A stretch of 64,000 nucleotides of DNA from Formosa sp. (lineage in GTDB: Bacteria > Bacteroidota > Bacteroidia > Flavobacteriales > Flavobacteriaceae), in assembly GCA_018673215.1 (NCBI GenBank), contig JABHDE010000076.1:56991-120990 (forward strand). The letters are read 5' to 3'. Each line of letters opens with the position of its first letter. The stretch's first letter is position 1. Under the pieces are notes generated by a model that saw nothing but the letters and a program-made list of their open reading frames with translations, searched no databases and was not told the DNA's origin. Below are positions 9,696 through 19,107 of this stretch, piece by piece. The position numbers and the translations under genes are program-made.

Positions 9696-10835
9696 ATGAT
9701 TAATAAACGACTGCTTATCAAAAATCTACTTGCACATAATGACGAGAGTAGCTTTTATGATAAAAAGTTAAAAATTAATATTGGAAGCAAAGAAGGAAAA
9801 GCGAAGTTTCTAAAACATATTTGTGCATTATCTAATAGCAACCCAAACAACAATTCATACATTGTTATTGGAGTAGACGATCAGTACAGTCATATTGTTG
9901 GCGTTGATTTTTTTGATGACAGTAAAATTCAAAATTTGGTCAATGCTTATTTAAGCCATCCCCCTGTAATCCAATACGAAAACATTCCGTTTCCGCATCT
10001 AAACGATGATAAGGTGGTAGGGCTGGTCACAATCCGACCCAAAGACCCCCAAGAAATTACATCGCTTCGCAAAAATATTTGGAAGTACTATGGAGGCAAT
10101 GTGTTTTTTAGAGAGGGCAGCATGAGCATGCCTAAGGTGTATGACATTGAATTGACGGATTCGAACTCTGAAATTGTGGCATCTATTGAGGCACATTCCC
10201 GAAACAATATAGAATATACTTTGGACGGGGTATTTGATTTTCTGGCGAAACGCAAGGATTACAATCCAACATATAAAGTGTTTAAAGAATATTTTGTGAT
10301 GTGTTGGTCTGGGCAAAAAATGACGATTAAAAACCAAACCTTTTATTCGCGAGTGGATATTGAGTTGATTAACGAGCAGGTACGCTTGTTTTACTCAACT
10401 TTGGATGCGGTTGAAATTTCCTATGACAATGATTCTTTTAAAATTATTGAATATGTAAATCTTGGTCTAAACGGTCAAAACACGTATTTTAAACTAGAGG
10501 AAACCACCATTACTTTTGGAAACAATGCGATTTACAATATTGATTCCCAGCTACTTTTTAAACCGCCCCAATACGATAAAAAAATTCTGCACCATATTTT
10601 TAATGCGAACAATGCACTTATGGGTCGCCTGAAACAGGAAAAACCTCTTACAGCCAGAGAGCTCAAAGATTTGAAAAATGTTCCTGCAACCTATCTTATT
10701 TGTTATTTTAACGGATTTGAAGAAGCCTTAACACAGCTTCAGGCCGCAAAGCCATTATTTTATAAACACAGCGATGAAGTTTATGGGCTCTATAAAGAAA
10801 GTATGCGGATTTTAAGAAAAGCGAAGTATAGTTAG
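9696..10835 (+). CDS. AlbA_2/Schlafen-like domain protein
   Basis: 379 residues if started at the ATG at 9696 (MINKRLLIKNLL). The ORF track start at 9672 adds eight residues and would overlap the previous gene by 14 bases. The N-terminal half is an AlbA_2-like domain: an acidic opening (HNDESSFYDKK), FLKHICALSNSNP, and the glycine-rich strand SYIVIGVDD with ...IVGVDFFDD. A C-terminal helical part ends in ALTQLQAAKPLFYKHSDEVY. Proteins of this type are conserved in flavobacteria and are usually called ATP-binding or putative DNA-binding; no specific function is established. It probably shares a transcript with the aldo/keto reductase. Confidence 0.75.
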   Translation: MINKRLLIKNLLAHNDESSFYDKKLKINIGSKEGKAKFLKHICALSNSNPNNNSYIVIGVDDQYSHIVGVDFFDDSKIQNLVNAYLSHPPVIQYENIPFPHLNDDKVVGLVTIRPKDPQEITSLRKNIWKYYGGNVFFREGSMSMPKVYDIELTDSNSEIVASIEAHSRNNIEYTLDGVFDFLAKRKDYNPTYKVFKEYFVMCWSGQKMTIKNQTFYSRVDIELINEQVRLFYSTLDAVEISYDNDSFKIIEYVNLGLNGQNTYFKLEETTITFGNNAIYNIDSQLLFKPPQYDKKILHHIFNANNALMGRLKQEKPLTARELKDLKNVPATYLICYFNGFEEALTQLQAAKPLFYKHSDEVYGLYKESMRILRKAKYS

Positions 10836-10854
10836 GTGGGCAGAAATTGCATTT

Positions 10855-10887
10855 GAAGATTGGATCATCGAGTCTTCTATTTTTTTA
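10855..10887 (+). terminator. Probable intrinsic terminator after the AlbA_2-type gene
   Basis: A 7-bp imperfect stem (GAAGATT ... AGTCTTC, one G-T pair) around a 9-base loop is followed by TATTTTTTT. It lies 20 bases after the stop codon, in the gap between two convergent genes. Confidence 0.55.
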
Positions 10888-10921
10888 ATACCAGCCTTTA
10901 TAATACGCAGCGTTAAGCTGC

Positions 10922-12475
10922 TTACAAATCAAACTTAATCCCTTGCGCCAAAGGCAATTCATCCGAATAATTAATGGTATTCGTTTGACGTCGCATATAC
11001 ACTTTCCATGCATCCGAGCCCGACTCGCGTCCGCCACCTGTTTCTTTTTCACCACCAAAAGCACCGCCAATTTCAGCTCCAGAAGTTCCAATATTTACAT
11101 TGGCAATTCCACAGTCAGAACCGGCATAAGACAAGAACTTTTCAGCCTCTTTTAGCTCGTTGGTCATAATCGCAGAAGACAAGCCTTGCGCCACACCATT
11201 TTGTTTTTCGATGGCGTTTTCTACGCCTCCAGAGTATTTCATTAAATATAAAATAGGTGCAAAGGTTTCATGTTGTACAATCTCGTAATGGTTCTCAGCT
11301 TCAATAATGGCAGGTTTTACATAACAGCCACTTTCATAGCCTTCACCTTCTAAAACACCGCCATCAACCAAAACCGTACCACCTTCAGCTTTTGCTTTTT
11401 CAATCGCCGCTAAATAGGTGTTTACAGAATCATGATCGATCAAAGGCCCAATATGGTTTTTTTCATCCAAAGGATTTCCAATGGTCAATTGTCCATAAGC
11501 GCCTACAATTGCATCTCTTACTTTATCGTATACAGACTCGTGAATAATGAGTCGGCGTGTAGAAGTACAACGTTGGCCGCAAGTTCCTACCGCACCAAAA
11601 ATAGCACCAGGCACTACCACTTTTAAATCGGCAGTAGGTGTGATAATAATGGCATTGTTCCCTCCCAATTCTAAAAGAGATTTCCCAAAACGTTGGGCAA
11701 CGGTTGCCCCTACAATTCTTCCCATTCTAGTAGAACCGGTCGCAGAGACTAAAGGCACTCTTGTGTCCGTCGTCATCATTTCTCCAACGGTATAATCGCC
11801 ATTGATGATTGAGGAAATTCCTTCCGGTAAGTTATTTTCTTTTAAAATCTTGGCAATAATATTTTGGCAAGCAATAGAGCATAAAGGGGCTTTTTCAGAC
11901 CCTTTCCACACACATACATCGCCACAGATCCATGCCAAAGCAGTATTCCAAGCCCAAACAGCCACGGGAAAATTAAAGGCAGAAATAATACCCACGACGC
12001 CAATCGGGTGCCATTGCTCTCGCATCACATGACCAGGACGTTCCGAAGGAATGGTTTGCCCATTTAATTGTCGTGACAAACCCACCGCAAAATCACAGAT
12101 GTCAATCATTTCTTGAACCTCTCCATAGCCTTCTTGCAGGGATTTCCCCATTTCATAAGACACTAATTTTCCGAGGGGTTCTTTTAAATCTCTAAGTTTA
12201 TTTCCAAACTGACGTACAATTTCGCCACGTTGAGGAGCAGGCATTGCTCGCCACTCAGGAAACGCTGCTGTAGCTGCTGCCATTACCGCCTCATAATCTT
12301 CTTTAGAAGTGCAAATGACACTCCCAATTTTCTTACCATCTACAGGTGAAAAACTGTCGATACTAGGTCCGTTAGCAAAACTTTTTGACCCCGTTGATGT
12401 TCCTAAATTTATGTCTTTTACTCCAAGAGCGTCCAGTGCTTCTTGGATTTTAAAATTAGTTGAGATTGTATTCAT
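10922..12475 (-). CDS. ALDH7-type aldehyde dehydrogenase (antiquitin-like)
   Basis: 517 residues, the usual ALDH length. The NAD-binding and catalytic motifs are intact: SAFNFPVAVWAWN, KGSEKAPLC, SATGSTRMG, the general base in LLELGGNNA, and the nucleophile in GTCGQRCTSTRR (about residue 300). The sequence fits the ALDH7 (antiquitin) branch, whose members oxidise alpha-aminoadipic semialdehyde/piperideine-6-carboxylate in lysine breakdown. That substrate is an inference from the subfamily, with no lysine-degradation genes nearby. It is a monocistronic minus-strand gene, convergent with the AlbA_2-type gene. Confidence 0.88.
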   Translation of the reverse strand: MNTISTNFKIQEALDALGVKDINLGTSTGSKSFANGPSIDSFSPVDGKKIGSVICTSKEDYEAVMAAATAAFPEWRAMPAPQRGEIVRQFGNKLRDLKEPLGKLVSYEMGKSLQEGYGEVQEMIDICDFAVGLSRQLNGQTIPSERPGHVMREQWHPIGVVGIISAFNFPVAVWAWNTALAWICGDVCVWKGSEKAPLCSIACQNIIAKILKENNLPEGISSIINGDYTVGEMMTTDTRVPLVSATGSTRMGRIVGATVAQRFGKSLLELGGNNAIIITPTADLKVVVPGAIFGAVGTCGQRCTSTRRLIIHESVYDKVRDAIVGAYGQLTIGNPLDEKNHIGPLIDHDSVNTYLAAIEKAKAEGGTVLVDGGVLEGEGYESGCYVKPAIIEAENHYEIVQHETFAPILYLMKYSGGVENAIEKQNGVAQGLSSAIMTNELKEAEKFLSYAGSDCGIANVNIGTSGAEIGGAFGGEKETGGGRESGSDAWKVYMRRQTNTINYSDELPLAQGIKFDL

Positions 12476-12547
12476 GTGTATTGTTTTAAAGTCGTTTCAA
12501 GTTGCGAATATAATAATTTTACACCCACTTTAATGATAATTTCTCAA

Positions 12548-13018
12548 TCATTTCCAGTCGCAAACAGGCGAGTTGCTGAGGTTGGAATTATAATATTTTG
12601 CAGTTCCTGTCACTTCTTCTCCGAGCCATTCGGGTTTAGAAAACATCTCGTCTTCTGAGCCAAGCTCAACTTCAGCCATTACCAATCCTTTATTATCTCC
12701 CATAAACTCGTCCACTTCAAATAAGTGAGTTCCTACGGCCACTTCGTACCGAGTTTTGCTAATAATGGTTTTTTCACAAAGTTTTAGAAGTGCTTCCGCA
12801 TCTGTTTTGGAGATTTCTTTTTCCCACTCAAACCTACTGAGCCCACTTTTGTTGCTTTTTCCTTTCACGGTAATAAAACCTGCTTTGTCAGTAAGTCGAA
12901 TCCTTACAGAGCGTTCAGGGTCAGAATTTAGATAGCCTTGAGTCATCGTGATTACTGAGGAAGCTTCTTCACGATAGGCGTCAGAGTTTACCAAAAATTT
13001 GCGTTCGATTTCAATCAT
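12548..13018 (-). CDS. CYTH domain protein (CyaB/triphosphate tunnel metalloenzyme-like)
   Basis: 156 residues from the ATG at 13018, which gives the characteristic start MIEIERKFLV (ExExK motif). The track start at 13036 adds six residues before this hallmark and is rejected. Other tunnel-fold features are GYLNSDPERSVRIRLT, FITVKGK, RFEWEKEI, TRYEVAV, FEVDEF and MAEVELGSEDE. The family hydrolyses triphosphates or cyclises ATP; small bacterial members of this type are mostly tripolyphosphatases or of unknown substrate. No operon partner is apparent. Confidence 0.88.
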   Translation of the reverse strand: MIEIERKFLVNSDAYREEASSVITMTQGYLNSDPERSVRIRLTDKAGFITVKGKSNKSGLSRFEWEKEISKTDAEALLKLCEKTIISKTRYEVAVGTHLFEVDEFMGDNKGLVMAEVELGSEDEMFSKPEWLGEEVTGTAKYYNSNLSNSPVCDWK

Positions 13019-13245
13019 AAGAAAATAGATAATCATTAGAAACCCTAAATTTACAGCAAGTCAAACGATTTATCTATACCAAAATGCAAACAACTTGTTT
13101 AGGATGTGACTTATTAGAAGTGTGAATCGCTAGAAAATATGGAACGATTTCTGGAGTTTCTTAAGATTTCACCCTGATAAGAGAGGCAATATATAGATAT
13201 TCGTAAAAATCACAGCATCATAGACGAGTATTGGCAATGCTTTAG

Positions 13246-13253
13246 TAATTTTG
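13246..13253 (+). promoter_or_regulatory. Possible -7 element of ppc
   Basis: TAATTTTG matches the bacteroidetal TAnnTTTG box, 24 bases before the ppc ATG. A TTTG element at the usual -33 spacing is not evident, so this is tentative. Confidence 0.35.
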
Positions 13254-13277
13254 AATGCACAAAAATGTATTTAATTA

Positions 13278-15857
13278 ATGTCTACACAGCCAAAAATTAC
13301 CAGGTTCAATCAAAATGTATTATCAAAATATCAAATATACAACAGTATATTCATGACCCTACCGTTTGATTCTATCACTAAAACGGGTGCGTTATTACCC
13401 CTTTTTTTTGAGACTTGTCAAAAAGGATTTGCCAATAATGAAGATCCAACAGCTATTGTGAATTCATTTTTCAAGAAATACCAAGCCAGACGCTCTCCAA
13501 AGAGTCAGATTAATTTATTATTTCGTTTTATTCAGTACATCGAGCGTCAAGTGGTTTTATTTGACGCTATTGAAGATGCAGCCTTTCCTATTGTAAACAA
13601 TATGGATGGGATCGGAACTTTGAGAAGTTTAAAGGAAAAAGCGACCGCTGAAAATAAATTAGAAATACTTCAAAAATACCTGGAAGAATTTAAAGTGCGC
13701 ATTGTGCTCACGGCGCATCCAACACAATTTTACCCTGGTTCTGTATTAGGGATTATTACTGATTTGACAGAAGCCATTCGTGAAAATGATTTGTTTCGCA
13801 TCAATGAGCTGTTAGCCCAGCTCGGAAAGACACCGTTCTTTAAACAAAACAAGCCCACTCCTTATGATGAGGCAGTGAGTTTGATATGGTATTTAGAGCA
13901 TGTGTTTTATAAATCTTTTGGGACGGTCTATGATTATATCCAACAGAACATCTTTGACGGAAAGCATATCGAAAATGATATTATCAATATTGGCTTTTGG
14001 CCTGGAGGTGATAGAGACGGGAACCCGTTTGTTACACCAGAAATTACCCTTAAAGTAGCAGCAAGGCTTCGTGAAACGATCATAAAAAATTATTACCGCG
14101 ACCTTCGAATGCTTAAAAGAAAATTGTCTTTTGCCGAAGTTGAAGATCGTGTGGCCTCTTTAGAATCAGAGCTTTATAAAATTATTACAAATAAAAAATC
14201 GAGTTTAACCCTCGAACACTTAACGGCAGAGCTGAAAGATATTAAAGAGGTTATTATTGAAAAACATCAGTCACTTTATGTTTCTGAAGTAAACAGTCTT
14301 TTAAACAAAATTCATTTGTTTGGATTTCATTTTTCAACCTTAGACATTCGTCAAGACAGTCGAGAACACGCTAAAGTGTTAAATGACATGGTAGATGTAT
14401 TGATAGAAAGTGGGAGTGACGTATTTCCTGCAAACTACCACAGTTTAGCTGAAGTCGATCAAATTGAAATACTTTCAAAAATAAAAGGCTCTCTTGATTT
14501 GTCGTTGATATCGGACAAAAACACTTTGAAGGCTCTCAAAACAATGGATGCCATTAAAACGATTCAGCATACAAATGGAGAGAAAGCAGCGAACCGCTAC
14601 ATTATAAGTAACAATCAAACAACGCTAAATGTTATGCAGTTATATGCCATGCTTAAGCTGGTTGCATTTCAGGAAGCTTTAACGGTTGATATTGCTCCTC
14701 TTTTTGAGACAATAACAGATTTAGAAAACGCACCTTCTGTAATGGAAGACCTGTATTCGAACCCAAATTACATGGCCCATCTAAAAGCCCGTGGCAACAG
14801 ACAAACCATAATGCTTGGGTTTAGTGACGGCACAAAAGATGGAGGATACCTAATGGCTAATTGGGCTATTTATAAAGCAAAAGAATTGCTCACTGCGATG
14901 TCTAGAAAATACGACATTACTGTGATTTTCTTTGATGGCCGTGGCGGACCACCGGCTAGAGGTGGCGGAAAAACACATAATTTTTATGCTTCATTAGGTC
15001 CTACAATTGAGGACAAAGAGGTACAGCTCACCATTCAAGGACAAACCATCAGCTCAAATTTTGGAACCCTAGACTCTTCACAATACAACCTAGAACAATT
15101 GATCAGTTCAGGAATCCATAACAGTCTTAGTGACAAAGACCTCAGAATGACTCCAGAAAATAGAGAGGTCATGGCACAATTGTCTAAATTGAGTTATGAA
15201 GCCTATGTAGATTTCAAAGCACATCCTAAGTTCATTTCGTACTTAGAGCACATGAGTACTTTGAAGTTTTATGCAAAAACCAATATTGGCAGTCGCCCTT
15301 CCAAACGAGGTAAGGCTGATGGCTTGGTGTTTGAGGATTTACGGGCCATTCCATTTGTAGGGTCTTGGAGTCAGTTAAAACAAAACGTCCCAGGGTTTTT
15401 TGGAGTGGGTACAGCCCTTAAATATTACGAAGATATAGGCGAGTTTGAAAAAGCACAACAGTTATTTCAAACTTCAGATTTTTTCAAAACACTGATTGAA
15501 AACAGTATGATGTCCTTATCTAAATCGTTCTTTGATTTGACAAAATACATGTCTGAAGATCCAGAGTATGGAGAATTTTGGAATGTTATTTATAGCGAAT
15601 ATACTACCACAAAACGACTGCTATTAAAACTAACGGGTTATGATGAATTAATGCAAGAAGAGCCAGCCGGGAAAGCATCTATCTCCGTGAGAGAATCGAT
15701 TGTGCTGCCCTTATTAACAATTCAACAATACGCTTTAAAGAAGATACAGGAACTAGAAAAAGAACGCCCTAGAGATGAGGCTCAAATACAAACGTATGAA
15801 AAAATTGTCATGCGCTCATTATTTGGGAATATCAATGCAAGTCGAAACTCCGCATAA
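13278..15857 (+). CDS. ppc: Phosphoenolpyruvate carboxylase
   Basis: 859 residues, normal for bacterial PEPC. It catalyses PEP + bicarbonate to oxaloacetate, refilling the TCA cycle. Signature sites are present: VLTAHPTQFYPGS (catalytic His), GFWPGGDRDGNPFVT, STLDIRQDSREH, MLGFSDGTKDGGYLMANW and the catalytic loop FFDGRGGPPARGGGKTH. NIGSRPSKR lies near the allosteric region. The C-terminus ends MRSLFGNINASRNSA rather than the classical QNTG found in many PEPCs, as is common in this phylum. It stands alone, closed by a bidirectional hairpin. Confidence 0.96.
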   Translation: MSTQPKITRFNQNVLSKYQIYNSIFMTLPFDSITKTGALLPLFFETCQKGFANNEDPTAIVNSFFKKYQARRSPKSQINLLFRFIQYIERQVVLFDAIEDAAFPIVNNMDGIGTLRSLKEKATAENKLEILQKYLEEFKVRIVLTAHPTQFYPGSVLGIITDLTEAIRENDLFRINELLAQLGKTPFFKQNKPTPYDEAVSLIWYLEHVFYKSFGTVYDYIQQNIFDGKHIENDIINIGFWPGGDRDGNPFVTPEITLKVAARLRETIIKNYYRDLRMLKRKLSFAEVEDRVASLESELYKIITNKKSSLTLEHLTAELKDIKEVIIEKHQSLYVSEVNSLLNKIHLFGFHFSTLDIRQDSREHAKVLNDMVDVLIESGSDVFPANYHSLAEVDQIEILSKIKGSLDLSLISDKNTLKALKTMDAIKTIQHTNGEKAANRYIISNNQTTLNVMQLYAMLKLVAFQEALTVDIAPLFETITDLENAPSVMEDLYSNPNYMAHLKARGNRQTIMLGFSDGTKDGGYLMANWAIYKAKELLTAMSRKYDITVIFFDGRGGPPARGGGKTHNFYASLGPTIEDKEVQLTIQGQTISSNFGTLDSSQYNLEQLISSGIHNSLSDKDLRMTPENREVMAQLSKLSYEAYVDFKAHPKFISYLEHMSTLKFYAKTNIGSRPSKRGKADGLVFEDLRAIPFVGSWSQLKQNVPGFFGVGTALKYYEDIGEFEKAQQLFQTSDFFKTLIENSMMSLSKSFFDLTKYMSEDPEYGEFWNVIYSEYTTTKRLLLKLTGYDELMQEEPAGKASISVRESIVLPLLTIQQYALKKIQELEKERPRDEAQIQTYEKIVMRSLFGNINASRNSA

Positions 15858-15879
15858 AGTTAAAAGTTACACTCAATAA

Positions 15880-15912
15880 AAAAGCCTCTAAAAATATTTT
15901 AGAGGCTTTTTT
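15880..15912 (+). terminator. Bidirectional intrinsic terminator between ppc and amt
   Basis: A perfect 14-bp stem (AAAAGCCTCTAAAA / TTTTAGAGGCTTTT) with a TA loop and T-runs on both strands. It serves ppc on the plus strand and the glnB-amt operon on the minus strand. Confidence 0.88.
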
Positions 15913-15935
15913 GATCACTAATTTAAAATAAACGG

Positions 15936-17177
15936 TTAATGCTCATTTAACCTGAAATCGGGGTAAGCGTCCATTTTATGTTCGTGTGCATCGAGACCTT
16001 CTAGTTCTTCTCTTTCAGAGACTCTGATGCCTATAGTTTTCTTTAATGTATATATAATAATAAAAGAGGTTGAGATACAAAACACAGCGTAACATAACAC
16101 TCCTACAAGTTGAATTAAAAACTGATCAAAGCCAGCTTTGGCTCCAAAAAGTCCAACCGCCAAAGTTCCCCAGGCCCCACAAACAAGGTGTACCGCTATG
16201 GCACCCACAGGGTCATCTAACTTAATTTTATCTACCAAGCTCACGGTAAACACTATAAGTCCTCCGGCAATGGCTCCAATAAGTATCGCATCTCCAGGAC
16301 TCATCTGGTCGGCACCAGCTGTAACACCTACAAGACCTCCTAAAACTCCATTCAGAAACATTGTTAAATCTAAATTTTTGTACAAAAGTGTTGACGTAAT
16401 CATTGCAATGACCCCACCAGCAGCTGCAGCCAAACAGGTTGTAACTAACGTTAGGGAAGTTGCTTCTGGGTTGGCAGAAAGTACAGACCCCCCATTAAAC
16501 CCAAACCATCCTAGCCAAAGTATAAGAACCCCAGCAGTTGCTAACGGAATACTATGCCCTGGAATTGCTTGAGGTTTTCCGTTGTTAAATTTCCCAATTC
16601 GAGACCCTAGAAGGTATACGGCCACTAAAGCTGCCCATCCACCCACAGAGTGTACCAGTGTAGAGCCTGCAAAATCATAAAACCCTTCGGCGTTTCCAAT
16701 AGATAGTGAAGATAAAAACCCACCACCCCATTGCCAAGACCCAGCAATTGGATATACGAATCCTACATAAAAAACAGTGAAGATCATAAAAGCTCCAATT
16801 TTCATGCGCTCTGCAACCGCACCCGAAACAATAGTTGCGGCAGTCGCGGCAAACATTCCTTGGAATAAGAAATCGGTCCAATAGGTGTAACCCTCGTTAT
16901 ATGCTAAGTCCAAAGAGCCATTCGCCAAAGGCGCGTCCAGCCCAAAACCAGCAAACCCAAGAACTCCATTAAAATCGCCTGGATACATTAAGTTAAATCC
17001 GACTATGTAATAGAGTAAAAGCCCGACAGTGATAATAAAGATGTTTTTAAATAAAATATTAATTGTGTTTTTTTGACGCGTGAGTCCGATTTCGAGAAAT
17101 GCAAACCCTGTGTGCATAAAAAATACGAGTGCCGTACAGATCATCATCCATACGTTATTGATTGTAAGTAATTCCAT
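15936..17177 (-). CDS. amt: Ammonium transporter (Amt family), second gene of glnB-amt
   Basis: 413 residues with about 11 membrane helices. Amt landmarks are visible: FMHTGFAFLEIGLTRQKN at the first helix, FAGSTLVHSVGGWAALV with the first pore His, WFGFNGGS, and AVHLVCGAWGTLAVGLFG with the second pore His. It begins 5 bases after the PII gene and forms the classical glnB-amt pair, in which PII gates the channel. The C-terminal cytoplasmic tail (RVSEREELEGLDAHEH) is typical. It is a paralog of the amt at 17781-19070. Confidence 0.94.
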   Translation of the reverse strand: MELLTINNVWMMICTALVFFMHTGFAFLEIGLTRQKNTINILFKNIFIITVGLLLYYIVGFNLMYPGDFNGVLGFAGFGLDAPLANGSLDLAYNEGYTYWTDFLFQGMFAATAATIVSGAVAERMKIGAFMIFTVFYVGFVYPIAGSWQWGGGFLSSLSIGNAEGFYDFAGSTLVHSVGGWAALVAVYLLGSRIGKFNNGKPQAIPGHSIPLATAGVLILWLGWFGFNGGSVLSANPEATSLTLVTTCLAAAAGGVIAMITSTLLYKNLDLTMFLNGVLGGLVGVTAGADQMSPGDAILIGAIAGGLIVFTVSLVDKIKLDDPVGAIAVHLVCGAWGTLAVGLFGAKAGFDQFLIQLVGVLCYAVFCISTSFIIIYTLKKTIGIRVSEREELEGLDAHEHKMDAYPDFRLNEH

Positions 17178-17182
17178 TGGTG

Positions 17183-17521
17183 TTATTTTAATGTGTTTCC
17201 GCCTTTTTCGCCGGTTCTAATTCTATATACTTCATCGACCTTTGATACAAAGATTTTACCATCACCAACCTCACCTGTTGATGCGGCTGCCAGAATGGCT
17301 TTGATGGTCACTTCCTCAAAATCATCGTTTACCACAATAGATAGGTAGCGTCTTTGAATATCACTCGTGCTGTAAGAAACACCTCTGTAAACATGACCTT
17401 CTTTTTCATTACCTAGGCCTGTGACGTCCCAGTACGAAAAGAAGTTAACACCGACTTCATGCAGTGCTTTTTTGACAACAGAAAACTTAGATTTTCTGAT
17501 GATTGCTTCTACTTTTTTCAT
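17183..17521 (-). CDS. glnB: PII nitrogen regulatory protein
   Basis: 112 residues with start MKKVEAIIRKSKF, T-loop region YRGVSYSTSDIQRRYL (Tyr retained at the position of Tyr51, but the rest differs from proteobacterial GlnB), and the C-terminal PII signature GDGKIFVSKVDEVYRIRTGE. It senses 2-oxoglutarate and ATP/ADP and is expected to block the Amt channel encoded directly downstream. Its promoter region carries an inverted repeat shared with the porin-amt operon. Confidence 0.94.
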   Translation of the reverse strand: MKKVEAIIRKSKFSVVKKALHEVGVNFFSYWDVTGLGNEKEGHVYRGVSYSTSDIQRRYLSIVVNDDFEEVTIKAILAAASTGEVGDGKIFVSKVDEVYRIRTGEKGGNTLK

Positions 17522-17544
17522 TGAATTAACTTTTAGTTTGTTTT

Positions 17545-17589
17545 CAAAAGTAAATAAAAAACAAAGACCCCCTAAAAAATAGAGGGGTG
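17545..17589 (-). promoter_or_regulatory. glnB promoter: -7 box plus upstream inverted repeat
   Basis: On the minus strand a perfect TAnnTTTG box (TACTTTTG, 17552-17545) lies 24 bases before the glnB ATG. No TTTG -33 element sits at the usual distance. Instead an inverted repeat of the type ACCCC...TATTTTTTA...GGGGT (17567-17589) is centred about 26 bases upstream of the -7 box. The same arrangement is found before the porin gene at 20106, so this is a likely activator site for nitrogen control. Confidence 0.6.
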
Positions 17590-17673
17590 TGATAGATATT
17601 TTTGTGATATTAATAAAATTACCCCGCTTATAATAAAGGTATGCTAAGTATTTTGTGTTAAATAATCAAAAAT

Positions 17674-17708
17674 AAAAACCCCAGAAGCATACTGCCCCTA
17701 GGGTTTTT
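17674..17708 (-). terminator. Probable terminator of the porin-amt operon
   Basis: On the minus strand AAAAACCC ... GGGGTTTTT forms an 8-bp stem followed by ATTTTTG, 72 bases after the amt stop codon. The loop is about 18 bases. Confidence 0.6.
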
Positions 17709-17780
17709 AACACAAACTAAAAATCACAAACTTATTTTTAATTTTATGAGAGCAAATAAATGCTCAATATGAACTTGAAA

Positions 17781-19070
17781 TTAGTCTTGACCTCTTTCTC
17801 TTTTTCCTGGATATGCAATAGATCCGTGTTCAGATATGTCAAGTCCAGCAACTTCTTCTTGTTCTGTAACTCTTAATCCAACAGTTTTCTTAAGGATTCC
17901 AAATACGACAAAGGAAAGGACAACTGCCCAAACAGCGTAAGCAACACCCCCGGTCAATTGTGCAATAAGTTGGTCAGCGCCTCCACCATTAAATAATCCA
18001 ATTTTAGTATCGCCATCTATACCCCAAAGACCAATTACAATTGTTCCCCAGAATCCAACAACTCCGTGTACTGAAGCCGCGCCAATAGCATCGTCAATTT
18101 TAAGTTTCTTTTCGATAATTTCGATAGAGAAGACTACAATGACACCACCAATAAGACCCGCTAACACAGCGCCACCAGCGGTCATGTTACCACAACCTGC
18201 AGTAATACTTACCAAGCCAGCTAGAGCTCCGTTTAATGATTGTGCCAAGTGTGGCTTTCCGTACCAGATCCAAGTGGTGATCAGTGCACCTAATGCACCA
18301 GCAGCCGCAGCTAGGTTGGTGATTAATACGACTGTTGAAGCAGCAACCGCATCGTCTCCACCCCAAGCAAGTTGAGATCCACCATTAAATCCATACCATC
18401 CTAACCAAAGGATAAACACCCCTAAGGTTGCTAATATCTGGTTGTGACCTGGAATAGGCATTACTTTTCCGTTTACAAATTTTCCAATTCTAGGACCTAC
18501 CATATAAGCAGCAACTAAAGCAGCAAAACCACCTACAGCATGCACGATTGACGATCCAGCAAAGTCAATAAAACCTAGCTCTGTCAACCATCCTGACCCT
18601 TGCCATTGCCAGCCCCCTGCAATTGGGTAGATGATAGCGGTCATGACGATTGAAAAGATAACGTACGTTGAGTATTTTGTTCTTCCAGCGATAGCTCCAG
18701 AAACAATTGTTGCAGCCGTTGCGGCAAACATTGTTTGGAAGAATAAATCAGCCCCTTCACCTTGCATGATGCCACTCCAGAAAAACCATCCGTTTGTGGT
18801 GTCACCATACATTAAAGAGTATCCTACAAACCAGTAGGTAAGAGATCCTACAGCAATATCAAGCAAGTTTTTCATTGCGATATTCACTGCATTTTTGGAC
18901 CGTGTCATTCCAGATTCTACTAAAGTAAAGCCTGCTTGCATAAAGAATACTAAGATACCAGATAATAGCATCCACAACATTCCCATGTCGTCCTTGATCG
19001 CTCCAGCAAGACTCTCAACCGCAGCGGCATCCTGTATTACTAGAGGTAAGTTGTTAATTAAATGTGACAT
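17781..19070 (-). CDS. amt: Ammonium transporter (Amt family), paired with a porin
   Basis: 429 residues with a longer N-terminus than the other Amt. Helix landmarks include FFMQAGFTLVESGMTRSKNAVN, FAGSSIVHAVGGFAALVAAYMVG (first pore His), WYGFNGGSQLAWGG and SVHGVVGFWGTIVIGLWG (second pore His). The C-terminal tail RVTEQEEVAGLDISEHGS is conserved. It lies 37 bases after the porin gene and very likely shares its transcript, so outer- and inner-membrane steps of ammonium uptake would be co-expressed. Confidence 0.94.
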   Translation of the reverse strand: MSHLINNLPLVIQDAAAVESLAGAIKDDMGMLWMLLSGILVFFMQAGFTLVESGMTRSKNAVNIAMKNLLDIAVGSLTYWFVGYSLMYGDTTNGWFFWSGIMQGEGADLFFQTMFAATAATIVSGAIAGRTKYSTYVIFSIVMTAIIYPIAGGWQWQGSGWLTELGFIDFAGSSIVHAVGGFAALVAAYMVGPRIGKFVNGKVMPIPGHNQILATLGVFILWLGWYGFNGGSQLAWGGDDAVAASTVVLITNLAAAAGALGALITTWIWYGKPHLAQSLNGALAGLVSITAGCGNMTAGGAVLAGLIGGVIVVFSIEIIEKKLKIDDAIGAASVHGVVGFWGTIVIGLWGIDGDTKIGLFNGGGADQLIAQLTGGVAYAVWAVVLSFVVFGILKKTVGLRVTEQEEVAGLDISEHGSIAYPGKRERGQD

Positions 19071-19107
19071 AAATTATATATTTGGTTGGTTAATATTGTT
19101 ACGCGTA

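Noticed and set aside
12309-12658. Plus-strand ORFs over the ALDH and CYTH genes
   Set aside because: Antisense shadows with no start context or conserved pattern.
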